Source: Toxorhynchites rutilus septentrionalis
Lineage: Eukaryota; Arthropoda; Insecta; Diptera; Culicidae
DNA: 64,000 nt
Reading direction: 5' to 3'
Assembly: GCF_029784135.1 (NCBI RefSeq)
Contig: NC_073745.1
Location: forward strand, 102,566,125 to 102,630,124
The notes under the pieces: model-generated
Databases searched by the model: none
What the model was told of the DNA's origin: nothing
What the model saw: the letters and a program-made list of their open reading frames with translations, nothing else
Translations under genes and position numbers: made by a program
Part shown: in pieces, positions 38,915 through 49,339 of the stretch
Layout: each line of letters opens with the position of its first letter
Position numbering within the stretch: position 1 is the stretch's first letter

Positions 38915-40483
38915 ATGGCAGAAGGAGGGGGAGGATCTCCAGATATGGAGATCTCTGATGATGACTCCCCTCTGGTTGAAAAAACAAATAAAGGAACAGC
39001 GAAGACACTTAAACGCGTTCCTACATCAGAGGATGTTTCGTCCGGGGACGAGTCTGCTAACTCTAGCAAGCCCCCCTCTAAAAAACCTGCAAATATCTCC
39101 TCTCCAACCCCCCTCGCTCCTACCCCAGCTCAGATTTCGCCTCCCCATCCTGTTGTCCCCGATCCCCTTCAATCCTCGTCATCTCCTTCTCCTCCTGTTG
39201 TCTTCTCTCCACGTGTCAAGGCCTATCCTGAAGATGCACCTGGAACTGGTCCGTGGGTTGTTTTCTTCAGGCCTAAGCCAAACGGAAAAGCACTTAATGT
39301 TATTCAGATCATGAAAGATCTGGCAAGATACTCCTCCGTGACAGAAATTACGAAGGTTAGACCGACCAAACTGCGTGTTGTCGTGGCTGATCGGAAAGAC
39401 GCAAACGGTATTGTCGTCGACCAGAGGTTTACCCTGGAATATCGTGTCTACGTGCCTTCCCATGACGTAGAAATCTCGGGGGTGTTAACCGAAACGGGTC
39501 TGACGTGCAAATCAATTATGGAAGGAGATGGCAGATTTAAAAAGCTGCCTTTGATTAAGGTTAAAATCTCAGAATGCCGACAACTCGGCAAAGTCTCCCA
39601 GGAAGGGAAAGAATCGAAATTTACGCCGTCCGACTCGTTTAGAGTCACTTTTGCTGGCTCCGCCCTCCCTGACTACGTTATGGTGGACAAATTGAGGCTA
39701 CCGCTGCGACTCTTCGTGCCAAAGCCCATGACTTGCCTGAAATGCAAGTCAGTTGGTCACACAGCAGCTTACTGCGCCAACAAGGAGCGCTGTGCCACTT
39801 GCGGAGAGCAACATGTGGACAAATCCTGCAGTGCGATTGAGCAAAAGTGTCCATATTGCGGAGGAAATCCGCACGTGCTCTCGGCTTGTGAAACTTACAA
39901 GAGTCGCTGGGAGAAGCAGAAGCGCTCTTTAAAGGAACGCTCGAAGCGCACTTTTGCGGAAATTTTGAAGGGCGCTTCTCCATTGGCCCAACAGCAACAA
40001 CCTTTAACCGCAAACAATGTCTTCGCTTCGCTGCCAGTTGACGAAATGGAAGCGGATACAGCTAACGAGGGCACACCGTACATCTTCCAAGGGAATCCCC
40101 GGCGCAAAAATGTGACCACTCCCAAAGTTCAAGGACAAGCCCCTCCGGTTATACCCTCTGTTAGCATGCCTAAAAAATCGAGTGCAGCGGACAAGCAAAA
40201 TCAGGTTCCTCCTGGCTTCCGTGGGAATAATTCACCTTCGAACGACCCAGCACTCGAAGGGACATCAAAAACCCCAACTGTCCCTATTTTACCGTCCAGT
40301 TCAACTTCCCAATCGGGATTTATAAAGTTGACTGACCTTGTGGCTCAAATCTTCACATGCTTTAATGTTTCCGACTCCATCAGAACCATTGTCATATCAA
40401 TGCTTCCAGTATTAAAGACAATTTTGCAACAATTGATGCAAACATGGCCCCTCCTTGCAATGATTATCTCTCTTGATGTCTAA
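38915..40483 (+). CDS. I-type LINE ORF1 (Gag-like nucleic-acid-binding protein)
   Basis: 522 residues from ATG 38915. The first 100 or so residues are acidic then Pro/Ser-rich (low complexity). A central Gag/RRM-like domain follows (VVFFRPKPNGKALNVIQI). Three zinc knuckles lie at about residues 270-320: CLKCKSVGHTAAYC, CATCGEQHVDKSC and CPYCGGNPHVLSAC. A basic KRSLKERSKRTFAEIL segment and a hydrophobic C-terminal helix complete it. It forms the LINE ribonucleoprotein with its own RNA. The stop TAA 40481-40483 overlaps the ORF2 start ATG 40476, so ORF2 is likely made by reinitiation. Confidence 0.92.
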   Translation: MAEGGGGSPDMEISDDDSPLVEKTNKGTAKTLKRVPTSEDVSSGDESANSSKPPSKKPANISSPTPLAPTPAQISPPHPVVPDPLQSSSSPSPPVVFSPRVKAYPEDAPGTGPWVVFFRPKPNGKALNVIQIMKDLARYSSVTEITKVRPTKLRVVVADRKDANGIVVDQRFTLEYRVYVPSHDVEISGVLTETGLTCKSIMEGDGRFKKLPLIKVKISECRQLGKVSQEGKESKFTPSDSFRVTFAGSALPDYVMVDKLRLPLRLFVPKPMTCLKCKSVGHTAAYCANKERCATCGEQHVDKSCSAIEQKCPYCGGNPHVLSACETYKSRWEKQKRSLKERSKRTFAEILKGASPLAQQQQPLTANNVFASLPVDEMEADTANEGTPYIFQGNPRRKNVTTPKVQGQAPPVIPSVSMPKKSSAADKQNQVPPGFRGNNSPSNDPALEGTSKTPTVPILPSSSTSQSGFIKLTDLVAQIFTCFNVSDSIRTIVISMLPVLKTILQQLMQTWPLLAMIISLDV

Positions 40484-43400
40484 TTCAAATAGAGAGGTCG
40501 GAGATATCACTGTTTTACAGTGGAATTGTCGTAGTCTTATCCCTAAATTGGATACATTCAAATTTTTAATTCATAACTTCAATTGTGATGTTTTTGCTCT
40601 GTCCGAAACTTGGCTTTCTTCGCGAGATGATATCTCTTTCCACGATTTTAATATTATACGCTTGGACCGTGATGATAGATACGGAGGGGTGCTTTTGGGG
40701 ATCAATAAGTGCCACTCATTTTTTATAATTGACCTTCCACCTATTGGAGGGATCGAAGCTGTTGCTTGTCATGCAAACATCAGAGCCAAAGACCTCTGTA
40801 TTGTCAGCTTGTATTGGCCTCCGAGAGCTGCGGTTAGCCGCAAACAACTTGATGACATGTGCTCACTCCTTCCTGAGCCACGATTGATCTTGGGAGACTT
40901 CAATTCTCACGGAACTGCCTGGGGGGAACAGTACGACGACAATCGTTCACTGTTGATATATGATCTTTGTAACAGCTTCAATATGACACTTTTGAACACT
41001 GGGGAAACAACACGTGTATCTAAACCTCCTGCTAACCCAAGTGCTCTTGACCTCTCGCTTTGCTCGAATTCACTATCGTTAGATTGCAAATGGGATGTAA
41101 TCCAGGACCCCAACGGTAGTGATCACTTGCCAATCAAAATTTCCATCACCATTGGGTCGAATTTTTCTGAATCTATAAACATGGCATATGACCTCACAAG
41201 ACACATTGACTGGAAAAAATATGCGGACGCGATTGCTCTAGCCATCAATTCCAGAGATGGTTTACCTCCATTGGAGGAGTATAACTTCCTTTCTCGTTTG
41301 ATCTATGACAGCGCGGTTCGCGCTCAAACGAAACCCATCCCAGGCTGCACTATTCGTCGAAGGCCTCCCAATCCATGGTGGGATAGCCAATGTTCCAAGC
41401 TTTATCAGGATAAATCGAACGTATTCAAAGCTTTTCGGAAACGTGGAACCATTGAAAATTTTCAATCGTATTTGGACCTTGAAAATCAATTTAAAAACTT
41501 GATCAAAGGGAAAAAACGTGCTTATTGGCGAAATTTCGTGGGAGGTTTGTCACGAGAAACGTCAATGAAAAAATTATGGAAAGTGGCTCGAAACATGAGA
41601 AATCGCTCTTCAACGAATGAAAGCGAAGAATATTCACATCGATGGATTTTGAATTTTGCACGGAAGGTTTGTCCTGATTCCGCTCCTGTGCAAAAAATGG
41701 TTCGAGATATACCACAAGATAGGTGCGATCTTGATTCCGAGTTTTCGATGGTAGAATTCTCTCTTGCTCTGCTCTCATGTACCAATTCTGCTCCGGGATC
41801 GGATAGAATTAAGTTCAACTTGCTGAAAAACCTCCCTGATGTGGCGAAACATCGCTTGTTGAATTTATTCAATCGGTTTCTGGAGAATAATATTGTTCCA
41901 GATGATTGGAGACAAGTACGAGTTATAGCTATTCAAAAACCCGGAAAACCCGCGTCCGACTTCAATTCGTACCGCCCAATAGCAATGCTGTCTTGTATAC
42001 GGAAATTGTTGGAGAAAATGATCTTGTTTCGCCTTGATCGATGGGTTGAAACGAATGGCCTACTCTCAGATACACAATATGGGTTCCGCAGGGGCAAGGG
42101 GACGAATGATTGTCTTGCGTTGCTTTCTTCAGAAATTCAAATGGCTTACGCCGGAAAAAAACAAATGGCTTCAGTATTCTTGGACATAAAGGGGGCCTTT
42201 GATTCTGTTTCAATAGAGGTTTTGACAGACAAATTACACTCTCGGGGTCTGCCGCCTCTATTGAATAATATGTTATATAACTTGCTTTGTGAGAAGCATT
42301 TGAACTTTTCTCACGGAGATTCGGCAGTAAGTCGGGTCTCTTACATGGGCCTCCCCCAGGGCTCATGTTTAAGCCCCCTTTTGTACAACTTCTATGTAAG
42401 CGACATCGACAATTGCCTTACACAAAATTGCAGCCTAAGACAACTTGCAGATGATGGAGTGGTCTCTGTCGTAGGATCAACAGAATCCGACCTACAAGAA
42501 CCCTTACAAGATACTTTGAACAATTTTTCAACCTGGGCCATTGGGCTAGGGATCGAATTCTCCACGGAGAAAACAGAGATGGTGGTTTTTTCTGGGAAGC
42601 ATAGACCAGCAAAACCAAAGCTTCAACTTTTGGGTAAACCGATCACTCATGCTATGTCATTCAAGTATCTTGGGGTCTGGTTCGACTCCAAATGTACTTG
42701 GGGGGCCCATATTAGGTATCTGAGTAAAAAATGCCAACAAAGAATAAATTTTCTCCGTACAATTACCGGCACCTGGTGGGGAGCCCATCCCGAAGATCTT
42801 ATAATGTTGTATAGAACAACTATTCTCTCAGTGATGGAGTATGGCAGTTTCTGTTTTCAATCAGCTGCCAAAACACACTTAATTAAACTCGAGCGAATTC
42901 AGTATCTTTGTCTCCGTATTGCGTTGGGATGTATGCCCTCAACGCATACCATGAGTCTCGAGGTTTTGGCAGGCCTACTCCCACTAAAAGATCGCTTCAA
43001 TTTATTATCTCTTCGGTTCTTCATCCGGTGTAAGGTCATGAACCTATTGGTGATCGGAAATTTTGAGCGGCTGATCGAGCTAAATTTTCACTCCGGATTC
43101 ATGAGTTCATATCATGAATTCATCTCCATGCAGGTTGATCCTTCTTCGTATATTCCCAACCGTGTTTGTTTCCCTGACTACATCAATTCCTCTGTGCATT
43201 TTGATCTGTCCATGAAGCAAGATATCCATGGATATTCAGATTACCAACGATCGAGGATCGCTCCAACGATCTTCGATGAAAAGTATGGGGGTATTAATTG
43301 TGATAATATGTACTTTACTGATGGGTCCACTATAAACGAGTCCATAGGATTTGGAGTGTTCAACGAATTTTTTACCACCTCATACAGTCTTCAGAATCCT

Positions 43401-44159
43401 TGCTCAGTGTATATTGCTGAATTGGCAGCAATTCATTGGGCGCTGGACAGCGTCGCCTCACGACCTGTTGAACACTATTACATTGTAACGGATAGTCTTA
43501 GCTCTTTCGAAGCTATCCGTTCAGTGAGGCCGGAAAAGCACTCGCCGTACTTCCTTGAGAGAATACGAGAAATTTTGAGTGCTTTATCCATACGCTGTTA
43601 TGTCATTACCTTTATCTGGGTCCCTTCACATTGCTCCATTCCGGGTAACGAGAGGGCTGACTCATTGGCAAAGGTAGGTGCAATTGAAGGCGATATTTAT
43701 CAGCGTCAAATCGCTTTCAATGAATTTTATTCTTTAGTCCGTAAAAATACCATCGCTAACTGGCAACGCAAATGGAACGAAGATGAATTGGGCCGGTGGC
43801 TTCACTCGATTATCCCTAAGGTTAGCCTCAAACCATGGTTCAAAAGTCTGGACTTGAGTCGGGACTTTATTCGCACCTTCTCCCGACTCATGTCCAATCA
43901 CTGTTCGTTAGACGCGCTACTCTTTCGTTTCAATCTGGCCGGCAGCAATATCTGCGTTTGTGGCCGAGGTTACCACGACATCGAACACGTTGTTTGGTCG
44001 TGTGAGGTGTATCTTGTTGCCAGATCGAATTTAGAGAACTCCCTTCGGGCTAGAGGAAGGCAGCCCAATGTGCCGGTGAGAGATGTGTTGGCTCGGTTAG
44101 ACCTTGATTACATGTCCCAAATATATGTTTTCCTTAAATCTATCGATGTTCGTGTGTGA
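40476..44159 (+). CDS. I-type LINE ORF2: endonuclease, reverse transcriptase, RNase H
   Basis: 1227 residues. Residues about 1-235 are an APE-type endonuclease (LQWNCRSLIP, ALSETWL, LGDFNSHGTAWG, SDHLPIKI), which nicks target DNA. RT at about 480-760 has SYRPIAMLSCIRKLLEKM, YGFRRGKGT, VFLDIKGAFDSVS, GLPQGSCLSPLLYNFYVSD and LADDGVV; the usual aromatic before ADD is Leu here, also in the related minus-strand copy. RNase H at about 950-1075 has YFTDGS, AELAAIHWAL, VTDSLSS and PSHCSIPGNERADSLA. The C-terminal knuckle CVC-X8-H-X4-C is at about 1165. No stop or frameshift is seen. The ATG at 40476 is preferred to the TTG just before it. Confidence 0.94.
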   Translation: MSNSNREVGDITVLQWNCRSLIPKLDTFKFLIHNFNCDVFALSETWLSSRDDISFHDFNIIRLDRDDRYGGVLLGINKCHSFFIIDLPPIGGIEAVACHANIRAKDLCIVSLYWPPRAAVSRKQLDDMCSLLPEPRLILGDFNSHGTAWGEQYDDNRSLLIYDLCNSFNMTLLNTGETTRVSKPPANPSALDLSLCSNSLSLDCKWDVIQDPNGSDHLPIKISITIGSNFSESINMAYDLTRHIDWKKYADAIALAINSRDGLPPLEEYNFLSRLIYDSAVRAQTKPIPGCTIRRRPPNPWWDSQCSKLYQDKSNVFKAFRKRGTIENFQSYLDLENQFKNLIKGKKRAYWRNFVGGLSRETSMKKLWKVARNMRNRSSTNESEEYSHRWILNFARKVCPDSAPVQKMVRDIPQDRCDLDSEFSMVEFSLALLSCTNSAPGSDRIKFNLLKNLPDVAKHRLLNLFNRFLENNIVPDDWRQVRVIAIQKPGKPASDFNSYRPIAMLSCIRKLLEKMILFRLDRWVETNGLLSDTQYGFRRGKGTNDCLALLSSEIQMAYAGKKQMASVFLDIKGAFDSVSIEVLTDKLHSRGLPPLLNNMLYNLLCEKHLNFSHGDSAVSRVSYMGLPQGSCLSPLLYNFYVSDIDNCLTQNCSLRQLADDGVVSVVGSTESDLQEPLQDTLNNFSTWAIGLGIEFSTEKTEMVVFSGKHRPAKPKLQLLGKPITHAMSFKYLGVWFDSKCTWGAHIRYLSKKCQQRINFLRTITGTWWGAHPEDLIMLYRTTILSVMEYGSFCFQSAAKTHLIKLERIQYLCLRIALGCMPSTHTMSLEVLAGLLPLKDRFNLLSLRFFIRCKVMNLLVIGNFERLIELNFHSGFMSSYHEFISMQVDPSSYIPNRVCFPDYINSSVHFDLSMKQDIHGYSDYQRSRIAPTIFDEKYGGINCDNMYFTDGSTINESIGFGVFNEFFTTSYSLQNPCSVYIAELAAIHWALDSVASRPVEHYYIVTDSLSSFEAIRSVRPEKHSPYFLERIREILSALSIRCYVITFIWVPSHCSIPGNERADSLAKVGAIEGDIYQRQIAFNEFYSLVRKNTIANWQRKWNEDELGRWLHSIIPKVSLKPWFKSLDLSRDFIRTFSRLMSNHCSLDALLFRFNLAGSNICVCGRGYHDIEHVVWSCEVYLVARSNLENSLRARGRQPNVPVRDVLARLDLDYMSQIYVFLKSIDVRV

Positions 44160-44627
44160 TTATCCTTATATCCTTATACCCTCCATTTCTTCCTTTGTGA
44201 GTAATTGGTCCGCTTGCTATAAACAGAAGAATGAAATGTAAATTCACAACTGATGTACGAATAGATTTAAGAATTGAGTGTGTGTGATTATCAACATTGT
44301 AATAATTTCCTTATACCCCATCCTTTTCCTGAGAAAATGTCATCCTTTTAATCTCGAGTCCACCACGAGTAATCGGTTTCCCACATTACTAACCATAGAT
44401 TTAAGAAAATTGTTCATATATATAGTTTTAAAAATATATTTAAGATTTCGGCTCCTTTAAACTTATGTAACTGAGCCTGTAAAAATAAACGAATTTATAA
44501 AAAAAAAAAATAAATCGCACATCCGACGGAGCATGTTTTATACGATTTGTGAGGACACAACACACAAATTGAGGTAATGTAATTGTTTTTGCCTGATTGG
44601 AAACAAACAGATATGAAACTGTATATT

Positions 44628-44990
44628 TCAGACACACATCCGTAAGGACATGTGCACACAATGTTTCATGTGATGGATTCTTCGTTTTCCTGGGATGATT
44701 GGCACAAAATTTACTAGGAAAATCCGCCTCGAGATATATGGTTCTTCACGATAAGGATTCGCCCAGATACACTTTTCTTCAGGAACAAGTTTGTAATATA
44801 CATATTTTACGACATCAAGTCCAATGATATCGTCAGTAGTAGATGATTTTCTGTCTTTATAGCACATGTTGTTCTGGGAGCGTTGTAATGAATAGTTTGA
44901 TTCGAATGGAACTTTCAACGGACAACTCAAAAACAAAGATACAAATACGAACAGATACAAGTGATTATGTTTCGTCATTGCACATTGCAA
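44628..44990 (-). CDS. Unrecognised small ORF with signal-peptide-like start
   Basis: 120 residues, ATG to stop, inside the right part of the TA-flanked element. Near the N-terminus is a hydrophobic run (HLYLFVFVSLFLSC) that could be a signal peptide, followed by a charged region with scattered Cys. It matches no family I know. Codons on the opposite strand (44843-45034 plus) are also open, so it may be a chance ORF. No promoter or splice context is convincing. Confidence 0.25.
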   Translation of the reverse strand: MQCAMTKHNHLYLFVFVSLFLSCPLKVPFESNYSLQRSQNNMCYKDRKSSTTDDIIGLDVVKYVYYKLVPEEKCIWANPYREEPYISRRIFLVNFVPIIPGKRRIHHMKHCVHMSLRMCV

Positions 44991-45676
44991 GACACTTCTC
45001 GGTCACACGATATGCTTTTGCTAATTTCAGATGATTCCTCTCCCTGAATGACGAAAAGAAACAGGATCATGATCGAGTACAGATGGCAATGGAAGAATCT
45101 TATGGGATCGACTTAGTTGACGCTGCGATTAGACCTGTTCCCTAGTACTCTGCTCGTAGAATTATTGTAATGACAATTATTGTTTGTTTGTTATTTGCTT
45201 ATTATTGGAGAATTATCCCAACTGTATATAGAATAAGTTACTATTGATGTATTTGAAGTATGTAGAATAACATGTAATAAAACATAGCATTTTGAACATA
45301 AATTACAAAAATTTACAAAAAAAAAAATCCCTACCGAGAATACCTTACAAATGAGAAACAAAACTAGGCCAACAAATCCTATATAATTGAACCGACGTTG
45401 TGTCGATATTGATCCAACTTTGTATCAATAAATCGTGCTCTTGTTTGACATGCTGCCTACCAATTTTTTTTCGTAGGATGTACCATTGATTAGTACGGTA
45501 GAAAATGACTAGCGAATTGGTAACATGTACCAAAAAATTTGTCATATTTACTAATGTTTCCTCTCAGTGTATAAGCATTGATATAAGCCTAAGTGGTGCG
45601 GACTCAATCCACTTCATTTTCAAGCAAATTCATGCATGTTTTCAAGCGATTTCTTGCAATAAATTCTTAGACCACC

Positions 45677-48039
45677 AGAGATGCCAGATTTACAAATATG
45701 TTTGTAAATTTACAGACATGTCTGTAAAACACTTTTTGTTTTTGTTGTAGACTTTTTGGATATAACAATATTTCACAGGTTTTTGAAAAATAAAAGGGTT
45801 CTATTCATCACATCAAAAATATTCGACTCACCATATGACATTTTCCACAGTTTTAATACAGAAAAGTTATTATATTTAGTTTATATCAATACATATGACG
45901 TTAGACCAGCTATTCTCAACCTGCGGCCCGGCAGTCTTTCTGGTTGGCCCATCTGGTGTGTATGAAGTTTGGAATCCGTACTTTTGCCCTGACATCATTG
46001 CAGACGAAAGAGAGGATACGGTTATTCACAATTAATGAAAAATTTCATTCTCTGCAGGTAACGAAAAATCTTGAACGAAAATTGTCTCTGATAATAATTT
46101 TTTGTTCTAGATAAGATTGTTTTGCTGAAATGCAAGGAGATTTATTGAAAAATAGTAAGGCTAGGGTCAGGACTATGTCTTCTTAGTATTAAAACAAAAT
46201 CGAATAGAAATTTTCATTCTATTCTCAACAATTTACATTCGCTTTCGGGCCTGCTTATGACGAAATATGGGTTACTGTTCGATATTGTTACCACAGACAT
46301 AGTTCATGGCTAAGTGGGGATCTAAAACTTGTATAGCCTTGCATGGCGGATGGAAAATATACACTGTATTTTCTTATAAGTTTCATCAACGACAAGACCG
46401 CAAACCTTGGTGGATGTCCAATATATCAACGAAGAAATACCGATTTTTATAAAAATTAACAACGCGTATGTATGTGTATGTATGTATGTGTAGATCGTTG
46501 AAACATTTAAACACACTTACAACACATAAGTTATTAAGTGGTCCGAAAAATCAATTTTTTCCACTTTTTCCCAAAAATGACAAATGAAAATTAAAAACTT
46601 TTGAATCACTGAATCGATTTAGATGATCGACATATAAAATTGAAACTAATGACTTAGCCTTTTATTAAAAAATATTTAACTTGCGAAAAAAATTATTATA
46701 TTTTAGTAATTATTGATCGTAGTCGTTTTTTATTTTTTTTTGTGACTTTGGACTAGAGGGCGCTATATTTTTATATTTTCCCTTGAAAACTGAGGATTTT
46801 TTACATAACATATCTCGATATCAGAGATACTATTTTTTTGTTTTTTTAGATATGATGTTTCAAAGTAATCCGGTGGTTCGAAAAATCATTTTTTCCCCTT
46901 TGTCCAAAAATAACTTTCTGCAAAAAATCATAACATTTGAACTACTGAACCGGTTTTGATGATCGATGTATTAAATGGAAGCCAATAAGCAAAATTTGAA
47001 AAAATATCACACTTGCGGGACGGATATTAGTAGCATAGTTCTAGTTTAGTCACATATGAATATTGATCGAAGACTTAAAACATGTTAAATTTACAAATTT
47101 ATAACTTAAAAACGATAATTATAACATCTCCGATATCGAGATATGTTAGGTAAATAATCCTCAGCTTTCCATAAAAAATATAAAAAAAATATAGCGCTCC
47201 TATCTTTAAACGAGAAAACTATGAAAAAATAACTCAATCAATAATTACAAAAACAAGAATTAAATTTTTTCGCAAAAGTAACATTTTTCCAAAGAAAAAT
47301 AGCTCGTAAGCTTCAATTTGATCATGTCGGTCCAATAGTTCAAGAGTTATGTTTTTGTAGTGGGAAAAATGGGTAAAATTTGTTTTTCAAACCATCGATT
47401 AGTTTTGAAAAATCATATTTCAAAAACGAAAAAAATAGCATCTCTGATATTGAGATATTTTATGTAAAAAATTCTCACGTTACAAGAAAAAATATAAAAA
47501 AATATAGCGCCCACTAGTCCAAAGCCATGAAAACATTAAAAAACGAGTACAATCAATAATTACGAAAATAGGATCCATGTTATCTGCAAGTTCAATATTT
47601 CTCAATTAAAGCTCATTGGCTTCAATTTGATATGCCGATCATCTAAATCGGTTAAGTGGATCGAAAGTTATAAATTTTTAAAAAAAGTCATTTTGGGAAA
47701 AAGTGGAAAAAAATGATTTTTTGGATCACCCTAAAATGGAAATGGGCACCCCAATGAAAAAATAAAAAAATACGAGTCTAATGTTTTGCGATAAAGTACA
47801 ACATTACCACTTTTGACGAAGATTTGAGAACCACTATATTGGTTTGGCATGGAATGGCTGTATATATATACAAAATACAATCTTACGTGCATCACGATGT
47901 ACAAAGTATTAATGAATATGTGAAAATTAACGTTAAAAGACATTTCCATAGATCTGCACACTTTTACAGACTTTTCCACATTTTTAACAGACATTCACAT
48001 GTTTTTACAGACTTTTTTTAAAAATCATCTGGCATCTCT
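45677..48039. mobile_element. Inverted-repeat element with ACAGAC subrepeats, hosting a fold-back copy
   Basis: The left end AGAGATGCCAGAT (45677-45689) is matched by ATCTGGCATCTCT at the right (48027-48039). Both subterminal regions carry several TTTACAGAC motifs (left near 45710-45730, right 47960-48012). About 1.3 kb of the interior is a second copy of the fold-back family. No transposase. The target duplication was not found. Confidence 0.6.
46543..47866. mobile_element. Fold-back element, copy 2
   Basis: It aligns with 1436-2958. Both arms are present: GTGGTCCGAAAAATCAATTT at the left and ATGGAATGGCTGTATA at the right. The left terminus is shortened. It has an undisturbed TTAA at 47206-47209 where copy 1 carries the piggyBac-type MITE, seen in reverse orientation. 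Confidence 0.72.
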
Positions 48040-48420
48040 TCCTTCCACTTTTTATGGAATATTTTCAAATCGCAGGAGTAAACATTTACGTGACTCTGAC
48101 TTCGTTTGTTTTTATTTCGTTCGGAAAAACGTTATGTCAAAGAGAGGGGACATTAAAAAGGCGTAGCTCAGTGAAAGGCTGAGATGCTCTTTCAGAGATG
48201 CAATGGTTAATTAAACAATTTACGGAAAAATGTAGTTCGTTCATTTTATTGTTTGAATTATTTTTGCCCCTGACAACAATACCTCTTTTATAGTGTTGAT
48301 TATCATAAGAAAAATAACACTCCTGATCGTTGGATCTCTTTTGACATTTCAATTGGATCTTTTTTGACAGCCGTTTTGATTCAGTCCGCACTACCTAGAT
48401 ATAAGCGCCTTGGGTCAAAC
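48040..48420. other. Non-coding; possible end of a second 256-bp-type element
   Basis: No gene. The last bases read GCGCCTTG then GGTCAAAC directly before the MITE at 48421; GCGCCTTG looks like the end of another member of the same family. Confidence 0.4.
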
Positions 48421-48676
48421 CAAGACGGGTCTATGGTACTAGGTGAGGCCGTTTCGTCACTAAGTTGGTTAGGGGAGCGGTATATGAAAACAGTACGGAA
48501 GAAAGTAGAAGGGGAATTATTTCCTTGAAGCGTGAAAGAGATAGACTGATCACGAGCGAGCTTGGGCACAAGCGTATTGTGTTTTGTTTACAAACAAAAC
48601 ACAGTAGACTTTCAAGATGACTGAAGAGTGGTTTTAGCAAGTTGGCCCACCTTAGGATATACTTCTACGCGCCTTG
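48421..48676. mobile_element. 256-bp MITE with 8-bp target duplication, copy 1
   Basis: Ends CAAGACGGG and, in complement, CAAGGCGCG. Flanks GGTCAAAC and GGCCAAAC differ at one base. A second copy of exactly the same length lies at 62499-62754 in the opposite orientation. An 8 bp duplication fits hAT or P-type transposition. It encloses a near-palindromic TTTGTTTACAAACAAA. Confidence 0.8.
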
Positions 48677-48920
48677 GGCCAAACAGTGTACGACCACCTT
48701 ATGGCTGTTAAGGTGGCCGTACACTGTTTGCCCGGAGGTCAAATATTTAATATTTTTTGACAGATAAGGTTTGATTTGATATTTGTACAAACACTATTTT
48801 GTTTGCCACTCTTCAATTTTCAACAGTAGTAAACAATATCAAACACCGAACATGGAAAAAATCAACTGAAATATTCAAGGTAACCTAACCATATACCGAC
48901 AGGTTCGAAGAACAGACTGA
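48677..48920. other. Short palindromic spacer
   Basis: Contains AGTGTACGACCACCTTA facing TAAGGTGGCCGTACACT (about 48685-48730), an inverted repeat with a short loop. No gene. Confidence 0.5.
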
Positions 48921-49104
48921 AAAAAAAGACGGGTGGGTAATGTCGGGGACATAACCGGAGTGACGTAGGACTATACAAAGGAGACAGCTTTTGTTAGATA
49001 TGTATTTTAAATATATTGTTTTATTTTCTTCTCCTACGTGAATACCTACCTATCTACCTGAAAAATGGATTAGTTTACTGTTTACTCTTTATGAATATGT
49101 TGAT

Positions 49105-49120
49105 GGTTCTGAAAAGAACC
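49105..49120 (-). other. Histone 3' stem-loop (copy 3, distal module)
   Basis: Minus-strand GGTTCTTTTCAGAACC: perfect stem with TTTC loop. Confidence 0.85.
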
Positions 49121-49339
49121 TTTGGTGTTGTGTTTTTGTTATCACTCGATATTCCCATCTTGTTCGGTTAAACCTTCCTGTTTAGCTATTGCGTTTGCCA
49201 CTCGCCACAGCTTTCACAGTTGGAAAATTTCTTCCCATCCAGCTTGTGACATGTTGTTCAGTAAATTACATTTAATGCGACGTGCCGGAGAAACACTTTG
49301 CCACTCACTGAAACTAATTGTTGCCTTGATGAGCGCCGA

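Larger units (their letters stand above)
38383..44513 (+). mobile_element. Apparently intact I-type LINE (EN-RT-RNase H), 6.1 kb
   Basis: Bounded by the 11 bp duplication ATCGCACATCC (38372-38382 and 44514-44524). The 5' end starts TCATTCTTCGG; the 3' end is an A-rich tail (44494-44513). ORF1 and ORF2 are both uninterrupted. Domain content (three-knuckle Gag; APE endonuclease, RT, RNase H, C-terminal zinc knuckle) places it in the I-type group. Perfect duplications and undamaged frames point to a recent insertion and possible activity. A decayed relative is at 24539-27744. Confidence 0.92.
37924..45569. mobile_element. TA-flanked inverted-repeat element split by the intact LINE
   Basis: The left end CACTGGAAAAAAACATTAGT and the complement of the right end, CACTGAGAGGAAACATTAGT, are inverted repeats flanked by TA (37922-37923 and 45570-45571). 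Subtracting the LINE and its duplication leaves about 1.5 kb. No transposase is seen. It is probably a Tc1/mariner-type non-autonomous element. Pairing of these two ends is inference from their orientation. Confidence 0.6.
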
